From contig NC_079884.1 in the NCBI RefSeq assembly GCF_029227915.1, positions 29,328,001 through 29,392,000 of the forward strand: DNA of 64,000 bases. The letters are read 5' to 3'. How positions within the stretch are numbered: position 1 is the stretch's first letter; each line of letters opens with the position of its first letter. Of the stretch, positions 1 through 11,117 are shown one piece after another. A model generated the notes under the pieces. The model searched no databases. It worked only from the letters and a program-made list of their open reading frames with translations, and was not told where the DNA came from. A program made the position numbers and the translations under genes. The stretch is from Hydractinia symbiolongicarpus. Its lineage: Eukaryota; Cnidaria; Hydrozoa; Anthoathecata; Hydractiniidae.

Positions 1-105
1 AATCCTAACCGTTAGTTCGCGCTGAAGATGTAGAGACAGTTTAAAATACTACATTTCACTGACTTTCTAACAGTGTCAGTCCGTTTGAGTTACGACGGTT
101 GCGTC

Positions 106-125
106 ACATATTCGTACCAACATGT
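106..125. other. GTAC-centred imperfect 20-bp dyad, reference copy
   Basis: The sequence ACATATTCGTACCAACATGT is an inverted repeat about its central GTAC with two mismatched pairs, the fifth/sixteenth and the eighth/thirteenth bases. It recurs at the same place in practically every monomer and changes far less than its flanks. Rare changes are seen near 690, 1063, 2179 and 5000. The arrangement resembles a site for a dimeric DNA-binding protein, but no such factor can be identified from this sequence. Confidence 0.75.
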
Positions 126-311
126 ATTTAGCGATATTTTTCCGCTATTACTAGGTTGCATCGCTTTTAACAGTGAAACGATTGACTGTGGGACTTAATT
201 GAACTAACTTTGGACTGTGACCTGATAAATGTAAAAAATGGGACAATTGGTCTCCAAGAAATAACATTCTTCTTAATTTGACATGATTGCCGGACTCAGC
301 GATTACACTGG

Positions 312-326
312 GCGCTGTGGTAGCGC
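312..326. other. Conserved GCGCT-GTGGT-AGCGC hairpin
   Basis: A perfect 5-bp inverted repeat, GCGCT and AGCGC, encloses a 5-base GTGGT loop. It sits in almost every monomer about 45 bp before the monomer end. Variants mostly keep pairing. One reads GCGCTGCGGTAGCGT, with a terminal G/T pair. Another reads GGCGCTGTGGTGGCGCC, where a T-to-C change adds an outer G/C pair while an A-to-G change makes the inner pair T/G. Whether it forms in DNA or in a transcript is unknown. Confidence 0.7.
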
Positions 327-476
327 TTCATTTAAAAATTTAGATAAAAAAGTCATCTTTACTGTGGGACCAATCCTAGGCGTGATCGCGTGCTGAAGAA
401 GTAGCGACAGTTTCAAAAACTATATCTCACTGACTTTCTAACGGTGGCAGTCCGTTTGAGTTACAACGGTTGGGTC

Positions 477-496
477 ACATATTCGTACGAACATGT
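477..496. other. GTAC-centred dyad, variant with inner mismatch repaired
   Basis: Here the right arm reads GTACGAACATGT, so the inner C/C mismatch of the reference becomes a proper pair. Only one mismatched pair remains in 20 bp. The same variant recurs with this monomer subtype near 3662, 5735, 8919 and 10992. Confidence 0.75.
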
Positions 497-595
497 ATTT
501 AGCGATATTTTTCTGATATTACTAGGTTGCATCGTTTTTAACAGTGAAACGATTGACTGTGGGACTTAATTTTACTAACTTTGGACTGGGACCTA

Positions 596-605
596 ATAAA
601 TTGAA
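596..605 (+). other. ~163-bp deletion junction fusing two monomers (copy 1)
   Basis: ATAAATTGAA joins the TATAAA-like stretch of one monomer directly to the TGAAGAAATAG stretch near the start of the next. The hairpin, the A/T-rich end and the ACTGTGGGAC boundary between them are missing. The distance between flanking monomer starts (372 to 952) is 580 bp instead of about 744. Confidence 0.85.
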
Positions 606-3185
606 GAAATAGCGACAGTTTCAAAAACTAAATTTCATTGACTTTCTAACGCTATCAAGACGCTTCAGTTACAACGGTTGGGTCAAATATTCATACCAAC
701 ATGTATTTAGCGATACTTTTATCATATTAATTGGTTGCATCTCTTTTAACAGTGAACCGATTGACTCTTGGACTTAATTGAACTGATTTTGGACTTTCAC
801 CTTATAAATGTTACAAGTGAGACAATTGGACTCCAAGAAATGACATTCTTCTTAATTTGACATGATTGTGGGAACTCAGCGATTACACTGGACCCCTTGG
901 TAGCGCTTCATTTAAAGATTTAGATAAGTAAGTCATTTTTACTGTGGGACCAATCCTAGCCGTTAGCGCGCGCTGAAAATATAGGGACAGTTTCAAAAAC
1001 TCAATTTCATTGACTTTCTGGCGGTATGAATCCGTTTGAGTTACAACTGTTGCGTCACATATTCGTTTCAACATGTATTTAGTGATTTTCTTCCGATATT
1101 ACTAAGTTGTATCGCTTTTAACAGTGAATCGATTGACTGTTGGACATTATTGAACTAACTTTGGACTGTGACCTGATAAATGTGATAAATGAGACAATTG
1201 GACTCCAAGGAATAACATTCTTCTAAATTTGAACTGATTGCTGGAATTCAGCGATTACATTAGGCTCTGTGGTAGCGCTTTATTTAAAAATTTAGATAAA
1301 TAAGTCTCTCTTTACTGTGGGACCAATCCTGTCCGTTAGCACGCGCTGAATAAATAGGAACAGTTTCAAAGACTACATTTCATTGAATTTCTGGCTTTAT
1401 GAATCCGTTTGAGTTACAACGATTGTGTCACATATTCGTACCAACATGTATTTAACGATAGTTTTCGGATATTACTAGGTTGCATCGCTTTTAACAGTGA
1501 AACGCTTGACTGTGGGACTTATTTGAACTGATTTTGGACTTTGACCTTATAAATGTGATAAATGAGCCAGTTTGACTACAAGAAATAACATTCTTATTAA
1601 TCTGACATGATTGCTGGAACTCAGCGACTACACTGGACGCTGTGGTAGCGTTTTATTTAAAAATTAAGATAAATAAGTCTTTTTTTACTGTGGGACCAAT
1701 CCTAACCGTTAGTTCGCGCTGAAGAAGTAGAGACAGTTTCAAATACTACATTTCATTGACTTTCTAACAGTGTCAGTCCGTTTGAGTTACGACGGGTGCG
1801 TCACATATTCGTACCAACATGTATTTAGCGATATTTTTCCGCTATTACTAGGTTGCATCGCTTTTAACAGTGAAACGATTGACTGTGGGACTTAATTGAA
1901 CTAACTTTGGACTGTGACCTGATAAATGTAAAAAATGGGACAATTGGTCTCCAAGAAATAAAATTCTTCTTAATTTGACATGATTGCCGGACTCAGCGAT
2001 TACACTGGGCGCTGTGGTAGCGCTTCATTTAAAAATTTAGATAAAAAAGTCATCTTTACTGTGGGACCAATCCTAGGCGTGATTGCGTGCTGAAGAAGTA
2101 GCGACAGTTTCAAAAACTATATCTCACTGACTTTCTAACGGTGTCAATCCGTTTGAGTTACAACGGTTGCGTCAGATATTCAAACCAACATGTATTTAGC
2201 GATAGTATTCGGATAATACTAGGTTGCATCGCTTTTATCAGTGAAACATTTGACTGAGGGACTTATTTGAACTGATTTTGGACTTTGACCTTATAAATGT
2301 GATAAATGAGCCAGTTTGACTACAAGAAATAACATTCCTCTTAATTTGACATGATGGCTGGAACTCAGCGATTACACTGGGCGCTGTGGTAGCGCTTTAT
2401 TAAAAAAATAAGATAAATAAATCATTTTTTACTGTGGGACCAATCCTAGCCGTTAGCGCGCTGAAGAAATAGAGACAGTTTCAAAAACTCCATTTCATTG
2501 ACTTTCTGGCGGTATGAATCCGTTTGAGTTACAACGGTTGCGTCACATATTCGTACCAACATGTACTTAGTGATTTTTTTCCGATATTACTAAGTTGTAT
2601 CGCTTTTAACAGTGAATCGATTGACTGTTGGACATAATTGAACTAACTTTGGACTGTGACCTTATAAATGTGATAAATGAGCCAGTTTGACTACAAGAAA
2701 TAACATTCTTATTAATCTGACATGATTGCTGGAACTCAGCGACTACACTGGGCGCTGGGGTAGCGTTTTATTTAAAAGTTAAGATAAATAAGTCTTTTTT
2801 TACTGTGGGACCATTCCTAGCCGTTAGTTCGCGCTGAAGAAATAGAGACAGTTTTAAATACTACATTTCACTGATTTTCTAACGGTGTCAGTCCGTTTGA
2901 GTTGCAACGGTTGCGTCACATATTCGTACCAACATGTATTTAACGATAGTTTTCGGATATTACTAGGTTGCATCGCTTTTAACAGTGAACCGCTTGACTG
3001 TGGGACTTATTTGAACTGATTTTGGACTTTGACCTTATAAATGTGATAAATGAGCCAGTTTGACTACAAGAAATAACATTCTTATTAATCTGACATGATT
3101 GCTGGAACTCAGCGATTACACTGGGGGCTGTGGTAGCGTTTTATTTAAAAATTAAGATAAATAAGTCTTTTTTTACTGTGGGACC

Positions 3186-4882
3186 AATCCTAACCGTTAG
3201 TTCGCGCTGAAGATGTAGAGACAGTTTAAAATACTACATTTCACTGACTTTCTAACAGTGTCAGTCCGTTTGAGTTACGACGGTTGCGTCACATATTCGT
3301 ACCAACATGTATTTAGCGATATTTTTCCGCTATTACTAGGTTGCATCGCTTTTAACAGTGAAACGATTGACTGTGGGACTTAATTGAACTAACTTTGGAC
3401 TGTGACCTGATAAATGTAAAAAATGGGACAATTGGTCTCCAAGAAATAACATTCTTCTTAATTTGACATGATTGCCGGACTCAGCGATTACACTGGGCGC
3501 TGTGGTAGCGCTTCATTTAAAAATTTAGATAAAAAAGTCATCTTTACTGTGGGACCAATCCTAGGCGTGATCGCGTGCTGAAGAAGTAGCGACAGTTTCA
3601 AAAACTATATCTCACTGACTTTCTAACGGTGGCAGTCCGTTTGAGTTACAACGGTTGGGTCACATATTCGTACGAACATGTATTTAGCGATATTTTTCTG
3701 ATATTACTAGGTTGCATCGTTTTTAACAGTGAAACGATTGACTGTGGGACTTAATTTTACTAACTTTGGACTGGGACCTAATAAATTGAAGAAATAGCGA
3801 CAGTTTCAAAAACTAAATTTCATTGACTTTCTAACGCTATCAAGACGCTTCAGTTACAACGGTTGGGTCAAATATTCATACCAACATGTATTTAGCGATA
3901 CTTTTATCATATTAATTGGTTGCATCTCTTTTAACAGTGAACCGATTGACTCTTGGACTTAATTGAACTGATTTTGGACTTTCACCTTATAAATGTTACA
4001 AGTGAGACAATTGGACTCCAAGAAATGACATTCTTCTTAATTTGACATGATTGTGGGAACTCAGCGATTACACTGGACCCCTTGGTAGCGCTTCATTTAA
4101 AGATTTAGATAAGTAAGTCATTTTTACTGTGGGACCAATCCTAGCCGTTAGCGCGCGCTGAAAATATAGGGACAGTTTCAAAAACTCAATTTCATTGACT
4201 TTCTGGCGGTATGAATCCGTTTGAGTTACAACTGTTGCGTCACATATTCGTTTCAACATGTATTTAGTGATTTTCTTCCGATATTACTAAGTTGTATCGC
4301 TTTTAACAGTGAATCGATTGACTGTTGGACATTATTGAACTAACTTTGGACTGTGACCTGATAAATGTGATAAATGAGACAATTGGACTCCAAGGAATAA
4401 CATTCTTCTAAATTTGAACTGATTGCTGGAATTCAGCGATTACATTAGGCTCTGTGGTAGCGCTTTATTTAAAAATTTAGATAAATAAGTCTCTCTTTAC
4501 TGTGGGACCAATCCTGTCCGTTAGCACGCGCTGAATAAATAGGAACAGTTTCAAAGACTACATTTCATTGAATTTCTGGCTTTATGAATCCGTTTGAGTT
4601 ACAACGATTGTGTCACATATTCGTACCAACATGTATTTAACGATAGTTTTCGGATATTACTAGGTTGCATCGCTTTTAACAGTGAAACGCTTGACTGTGG
4701 GACTTATTTGAACTGATTTTGGACTTTGACCTTATAAATGTGATAAATGAGCCAGTTTGACTACAAGAAATAACATTCTTATTAATCTGACATGATTGCT
4801 GGAACTCAGCGACTACACTGGACGCTGTGGTAGCGTTTTATTTAAAAATTAAGATAAATAAGTCTTTTTTTACTGTGGGACC
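3186..4882 (+). repeat. Partial copy of the 3185-bp unit
   Basis: This segment repeats 1-1697 and carries the same subtype-specific bases, including the fusion monomer with GGACTGGGACC near 3770. The match stops at 4883, where the next monomer starts ATTCCTAGCC instead of AATCCTAACC. That monomer (4883-5255) is akin to 2813-3185. Most of this segment also belongs to the first copy of the 5257-bp unit, so the two periods overlap here. Confidence 0.85.
3781..3790 (+). other. ~163-bp deletion junction (copy 2)
   Basis: The breakpoint matches that at 596, and it lies exactly 3185 bp downstream within the partial copy of that unit. It shares the GGACTGGGACC variant just upstream. Confidence 0.85.
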
Positions 4883-5850
4883 ATTCCTAGCCGTTAGTTT
4901 GCGCTGAAGAAATAGAGACAGTTTTAAATACTACATTTCACTGATTTTCTAACGGTGTCAGTCCGTTTGAGTTACAACGGTTGCGTCACATATTCGTACC
5001 AAGATATATTTAACGATAGTTTTCGCATATTACTAGGTTGCATCGCTTTTAACAGTGAAACGCTTGACTGTGGGACTTATTTGAACTGATTTTGGACTTT
5101 GACCTTATAAATGTGATAAATGAGCCAGTTTGACTACAAGTAATAACATTCTTATTAATCTGACATGATTGCTGGAACTCAGCGATTACACTGGGGTCTG
5201 TGGTAGCGTTTTATTTAAAAATTAAGATAAATAAGTCTTTTTTTACTGTGGGACCAATCCTAACCGTTAGTTCGCGCTGAAGAAGTAGAGACAGTTTCAA
5301 ATACTACATTTCATTGACTTTCTAACAGTGTCAGTCCGTTTGAGTTACGACGGGTGCGTCACATATTCGTACCAACATGTATTTAGCGATATTTTTCCGC
5401 TATTACTAGGTTGCATCGCTTTTAACAGTGAAACGATTGACTGTGGGACTTAATTGAACTAACTTTGGACTGTGACCTGATAAATGTAAAAAATGGGACA
5501 ATTGGTCTCCAAGAAATAAAATTCTTCTTAATTTGACATGATTGCCGGACTCAGCGATTACACTGGGCGCTGTGGTAGCGCTTCATTTAAAAATTTAGAT
5601 AAAAAAGTCATCTTTACTGTGGGACCAATCCTAGGCGTGATTGCGTGCTGAAGAAGTAGCGACAGTTTCAAAAACTATATCTCACTGACTTTCTAACGGT
5701 GGCAGTCCGTTTGAGTTACAACGGTTGGGTCACATATTCGTACGAACATGTATTTAGCGATATTTTTCTGATATTACTAGGTTGCATCGCTTTTAACAGT
5801 GAAACGATTGACTGTGGGACTTAATTTTACTAACTTTGGACTGTGACCTA

Positions 5851-5860
5851 ATAAATTGAA
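5851..5860 (+). other. ~163-bp deletion junction (copy 3)
   Basis: The breakpoint is the same but lies in a neighbouring context. The upstream stretch reads GGACTGTGACC, and the following monomer has CACATATTCATACC rather than CAAATATTCATACC. The deletion was therefore already shared by two diverging monomer lineages inside one 5257-bp unit. Confidence 0.85.
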
Positions 5861-8800
5861 GAAATAGCGACAGTTTCAAAAACTAAATTTCATTGACTTT
5901 CTAACGCTATCAAGACGCTTCAGTTACAACGGTTGGGTCACATATTCATACCAACATGTATTTAGCGATACTTTTCTCATATTAATAGGTTGCATCTCTT
6001 TTAACAGTGAAACGATTGACTCTTGGACTTAATTGAACTAACTTTGGACTGTGACCTGATAAATGTGATAAATGAGAAAATTGGACTCCAAGGAATAACA
6101 TTCTTCTAAATTTGACATGATTGCTGGAATTCAGCGACTACACTGGACCCTTTGGTAGCGCTTCATTTAAAGATTTAGATAAGTAAGTCATTTTTACTGT
6201 GGGACCAATCCTAGCCGTTAGCGCGCGCTGAAAATATAGAGACAGTTTCAAAAACTCCATTTCATTGACTTTCTGGCGGTATGAATCCGTTTGAGTTACA
6301 ACTGTTGCGTCACATATTCGTACCAACATGTATTTAGTGATTTTTTTCCGATATTACTAAGTTGTATCGCTTTTAACAGTGAATCGATTGACTGTTGGAC
6401 ATAATTGAACTAACTTTGGACTGTGACCTGATAAATGTGATAAATGAGACAATTGGACTCCAAGGAATAACATTCTTCTAAATTTGACATGATTGCTGGA
6501 ATTCAGCGATTACATTAGGCTCTGTGGTAGCGCTTTATTTAAAAATTTAGATAAATAAGTCATTTTTACTGTGGGACCAATCCTAGCCGTTAGCGCGCGC
6601 TGAAAATATAGAGACAGTTTCAAAAACTCCATTTCATTGACTTTCTAACAGTGTCAATCCGTTTGAGGTACAACGGTTGCGTCACATATTCGTACCAACA
6701 TGTATTTAGCGATAGTATTCGGATATTACTAGGTTGCATCGCTTTTAACAGTGAAACGTTAGACCGTGGGACTTAATTGAACTGACTTTGGACTTTGACC
6801 TTATAAATGTGATAAATGAGACAGTTTGACTACAAGAAATAACATTCTTATTAATCTGACATAATTGCTGGAACTCAGCGATTACACTGGGCGCTGCGGT
6901 AGCGTTTTATTTAAAAATTAGGATAAATAAGTCTTTTTTTACTGTGGGACCAATCCTAGCCGTTATCGTGCGCTGAAGAAATAGAGACAGTTTCAAAAAC
7001 TACATTTCATTGATTTTCTGGCGGTATGAATCCGTTTGAGTTACAACGGTTGTGTCACATATTCGTACCAACATGTATTTAGCGATATTATTCGGATAAT
7101 ACTAGGTTGCATCGCTTTTAACAGTGAAACGCTTGACTGTGGGACTTAATTTAACTGACTTTGGATTTTGACCTTATAAATATGATAAATGAGCCAGTTT
7201 GACTACAAGAAATAACATTCTTATTAATCTGACATGATTGCTGCAACTTAGCGATTACACTGGGCGCTGTGGTAGCGTTTTATTTAAAAATTAAGATAAA
7301 TAAGTCTTTTTTTACTGTGGGACCAATCCTAGCCGTTAGTTCGCGCTAAAGAAATACAGACAGTTTAAAAAACTACATTTCATTGACTTTCTAAGGGTGT
7401 CAATCCGTTTGAGATACAACGGTTGCGTCACATATTCGTACCAACATGTATTTAGTGATTTTCTTCCAATATTACTAGGTTGCATCGCTTTTAACAGTGA
7501 AACGATTGACTCTGGGACTTATTTGAACTGATTTTGGACTGTGACCTTATAAATGTTATAAGTGAGACAATTGGACTCCAAGAAATAACATACTTCTTAG
7601 TTTGACATGATTGTGGGAACTCAGCGATTACACTGGACCCCGCGGTAGCGCTTCATTTAACAATTTAGATAAATCAGTCATTTTTACTGTGGGACCAATC
7701 ATAGCCGTTAGCGCGCGCCGAAGATATAGAGACAGTTTCAAAAACTCCATTTCATTGACTTTCTAACAGTGTCAATCCATTTGAGTTACAACGGTTGCGT
7801 CACATATTCGTACCAACATGTATTTAGCATTAGTATTCGGATAATACTAGGTTGCATCGCTTTTAACAGTGAAACGCTTGACTGTGGGACTTAATTGAAC
7901 TGATTCTGGACTGTGACCTTATAAATGCGATAAATGAGCCAATTGGACTCCAAGGAATAACATTCTTCTTAATTCGACATGATTGCTGGAATTCAGCGAG
8001 TACACTAGGCTCTGTGGTAGCGCTTTATTTAAAAATTTACATAAATTAATCTTTTCTTGCTGTGGGACCAATCCTGGCCGTTAGCACGCGCTGAGTAAAT
8101 AGGAACAGTTTCTAAGACTACATTTCATTGATTTTCTGGCGGTATGAATCCGTTTGAGTTACAACGGTTGTGTCACATATTTGTACCAACATGTATTTAG
8201 CGATATTATTCGGATATTACTAGGTTGCTTCGCTTTTAACAGTGAAACGCTTAACTGTGGGACATAATTTAACTGACTTTGGATTTTGACCTTATAAATG
8301 TGATAAATGAGCCAGTTTGACTACAAAAAATAACATTCTTATTAATCTGACATGATTGCTGCAACTTAGCGATTACACTGGGCGCTGTGGTAGCGTTTTA
8401 TTTAAAAATTAAGATAAATAAGTCTTTTTTTACTGTGGGACTAATCCTTGTCGTTAGTTCGCGCTGAAGAAATAGAGTCAGTTTCAAAAACTACATTTCA
8501 TTGACTTCTTGGCGGTATCAATCCATTTGAATTACAACAGTTGCGTCACATATTCGTACCAACATGTATTTAGTGATATCTTTCCGATATTACAAAGTTA
8601 TATAGCTTTTAACAGTGAAACGATTGACTGTGGAACTTAATTGAACTAACTTTGGACTGTGACCTTATAAATGTGATAAGTGAGCCAACTGGACTCCAAG
8701 AAATAACATTCTTCTTAATTTGACATGATTGCCGGACTCAGCGATTACACTGGGCGCTGTGGTAGCGCTTCATTTAAAAATTTAGATAAAAAAGTCATCT

Positions 8801-9037
8801 TTACTGTGGGACCAATACTAGGCGTGATCGCGTGCTGAAGAAGTAGCGACAGTTTCAAAAACTATATCTCACTGACTTTCTAACGGTGGCAGTCCGTTTG
8901 AGTTACAACGGTTGGGTCACATATTCGTACGAACATGTATTTAGCGATATTTTTCTGATATTACTAGGTTGCATCGCTTTTAACAGTGAAACGATTGACT
9001 GTGGGACTTAATTTTACTAACTTTGGACTGTGACCTA

Positions 9038-9047
9038 ATAAATTGAA
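9038..9047 (+). other. ~163-bp deletion junction (copy 4)
   Basis: This is the counterpart of 3781 in the second 5257-bp unit. Upstream it reads GGACTGTGACC, unlike its counterpart, which is one of the few differences between the two units. Confidence 0.85.
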
Positions 9048-11107
9048 GAAATAGCGACAGTTTCAAAAACTAAATTTCATTGACTTTCTAACGCTATCAA
9101 GACGCTTCAGTTACAACGGTTGGGTCAAATATTCATACCAACATGTATTTAGCGATACTTTTATCATATTAATTGGTTGCATCTCTTTTAACAGTGAACC
9201 GATTGACTCTTGGACTTAATTGAACTGATTTTGGACTTTCACCTTATAAATGTTACAAGTGAGACAATTGGACTCCAAGAAATGACATTCTTCTTAATTT
9301 GACATGATTGTGGGAACTCAGCGATTACACTGGACCCCTTGGTAGCGCTTCATTTAAAGATTTAGATAAGTAAGTCATTTTTACTGTGGGACCAATCCTA
9401 GCCGTTAGCGCGCGCTGAAAATATAGGGACAGTTTCAAAAACTCAATTTCATTGACTTTCTGGCGGTATGAATCCGTTTGAGTTACAACTGTTGCGTCAC
9501 ATATTCGTTTCAACATGTATTTAGTGATTTTCTTCCGATATTACTAAGTTGTATCGCTTTTAACAGTGAATCGATTGACTGTTGGACATTATTGAACTAA
9601 CTTTGGACTGTGACCTGATAAATGTGATAAATGAGACAATTGGACTCCAAGGAATAACATTCTTCTAAATTTGAACTGATTGCTGGAATTCAGCGATTAC
9701 ATTAGGCTCTGTGGTAGCGCTTTATTTAAAAATTTAGATAAATAAGTCTCTCTTTACTGTGGGACCAATCCTGTCCGTTAGCACGCGCTGAATAAATAGG
9801 AACAGTTTCAAAGACTACATTTCATTGAATTTCTGGCTTTATGAATCCGTTTGAGTTACAACGATTGTGTCACATATTCGTACCAACATGTATTTAACGA
9901 TAGTTTTCGGATATTACTAGGTTGCATCGCTTTTAACAGTGAAACGCTTGACTGTGGGACTTATTTGAACTGATTTTGGACTTTGACCTTATAAATGTGA
10001 TAAATGAGCCAGTTTGACTACAAGAAATAACATTCTTATTAATCTGACATGATTGCTGGAACTCAGCGACTACACTGGACGCTGTGGTAGCGTTTTATTT
10101 AAAAATTAAGATAAATAAGTCTTTTTTTACTGTGGGACCATTCCTAGCCGTTAGTTTGCGCTGAAGAAATAGAGACAGTTTTAAATACTACATTTCACTG
10201 ATTTTCTAACGGTGTCAGTCCGTTTGAGTTACAACGGTTGCGTCACATATTCGTACCAAGATATATTTAACGATAGTTTTCGCATATTACTAGGTTGCAT
10301 CGCTTTTAACAGTGAAACGCTTGACTGTGGGACTTATTTGAACTGATTTTGGACTTTGACCTTATAAATGTGATAAATGAGCCAGTTTGACTACAAGTAA
10401 TAACATTCTTATTAATCTGACATGATTGCTGGAACTCAGCGATTACACTGGGGTCTGTGGTAGCGTTTTATTTAAAAATTAAGATAAATAAGTCTTTTTT
10501 TACTGTGGGACCAATCCTAACCGTTAGTTCGCGCTGAAGAAGTAGAGACAGTTTCAAATACTACATTTCATTGACTTTCTAACGGTGTCAGTCCGTTTGA
10601 GTTACGACGGTTGCGTCACATATTCGTACCAACATGTATTTAGCGATATTTTTCCGCTATTACTAGGTTGCATCGCTTTTAACAGTGAAACGATTGACTG
10701 TGGGACTTAATTGAACTAACTTTGGACTGTGACCTGATAAATGTAAAAAATGGGACAATTGGTCTCCAAGAAATAAAATTCTTCTTAATTTGACATGATT
10801 GCCGGACTCAGCGATTACACTGGGCGCTGTGGTAGCGCTTCATTTAAAAATTTAGATAAAAAAGTCATCTTTACTGTGGGACCAATCCTAGGCGTGATTG
10901 CGTGCTGAAGAAGTAGCGACAGTTTCAAAAACTATATCTCACTGACTTTCTAACGGTGGCAGTCCGTTTGAGTTACAACGGTTGGGTCACATATTCGTAC
11001 GAACATGTATTTAGCGATATTTTTCTGATATTACTAGGTTGCATCGCTTTTAACAGTGAAACGATTGACTGTGGGACTTAATTTTACTAACTTTGGACTG
11101 TGACCTA

Positions 11108-11117
11108 ATAAATTGAA
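11108..11117 (+). other. ~163-bp deletion junction (copy 5)
   Basis: This is the counterpart of 5851 in the second 5257-bp unit. No copy of this junction was seen to the right of 14 kb. Confidence 0.85.

Larger units (their letters stand above)
1..371 (+). repeat. Reference satellite monomer with internal landmarks
   Basis: This complete monomer is used here as the coordinate reference. A G+C-rich box lies at 11-25. GAGACAGTTT is at 33-42. The GTAC-centred imperfect dyad is at 106-125. A strongly conserved box is at 154-180, beginning GGTTGCATCGC and ending ACAGTGAAACG. ACTGTGGGAC is at 185-194, and the same ten bases recur at 361-370 just before the next monomer. A TATAAA-like position is near 221-230; here it reads CCTGATAAATG, but most other copies read CCTTATAAATG. 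A GCGCT/AGCGC hairpin is at 312-326, followed by an A/T-rich end. The first-half G+C box, the 130-150 stretch and the final 40 bp vary most between copies. Confidence 0.9.
1..3185 (+). repeat. 3185-bp higher-order unit, full copy
   Basis: The unit consists of monomers starting at 1, 372, 952, 1325, 1698, 2069, 2442 and 2813. The segment 372-951 is a fusion of two monomers that lost about 163 bp. Adding that loss back gives nine monomers of ~372 bp. The first 1697 bp recur without a difference that I noticed at 3186-4882. The rest, 1698-3185, matches other places only in part; for example 1698-2143 resembles 5256-5701. Confidence 0.85.
3437..8693 (+). repeat. 5257-bp higher-order unit, copy 1
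   Basis: Bases here recur 5257 bp further right. Landmarks shared at exactly that spacing include the fusion junctions at 3781 and 5851 (recurring at 9038 and 11108) and the monomer start at 4883 (recurring at 10140). The unit corresponds to fifteen monomers with two ~163-bp deletions. The left edge is where a T at 3436 meets an A at 8693. Only isolated differences from copy 2 were seen, for example AATCCT versus AATACT near 3560/8817. Confidence 0.88.

Noticed and set aside
1-15. Telomere-like CCTAACC at the window start
   Set aside because: It is an isolated heptamer in one monomer subtype. No run of TTAGGG, TTAGG or similar telomeric units occurs anywhere.
81-100. Possible RNA polymerase III B box at CCGTTTGAGTTAC
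   Set aside because: It lacks the GGTTCGA core, and no A box or tRNA-like fold lies at a suitable distance. There is no support for a tRNA-derived element.
240-256. Short dyad around TTGGACTCCAA in some subtypes
   Set aside because: It is real as a 5-bp inverted repeat around one base, but many subtypes destroy it (TTTGACTACAAG, TTTGACTAAAAG) without compensation, so selection on it is unlikely.
371-380. CCAAT box followed by TATAAA-like sequence as a promoter in each monomer
   Set aside because: CCAAT at the monomer boundary and the TATAAA-like stretch are about 220 bp apart, much further than in a normal core promoter. No gene follows. Both are ordinary matches in A/T-rich sequence.
883-1074. 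Minus-strand 63-codon open frame, with near-identical copies at 4068, 6138, 9325 and 11395
   Set aside because: It lies wholly within satellite monomers, and its copies are spaced exactly by the HOR periods (3185, 2070, 5257). Other subtypes break the frame freely, and there is no sign of coding selection or of a gene structure.
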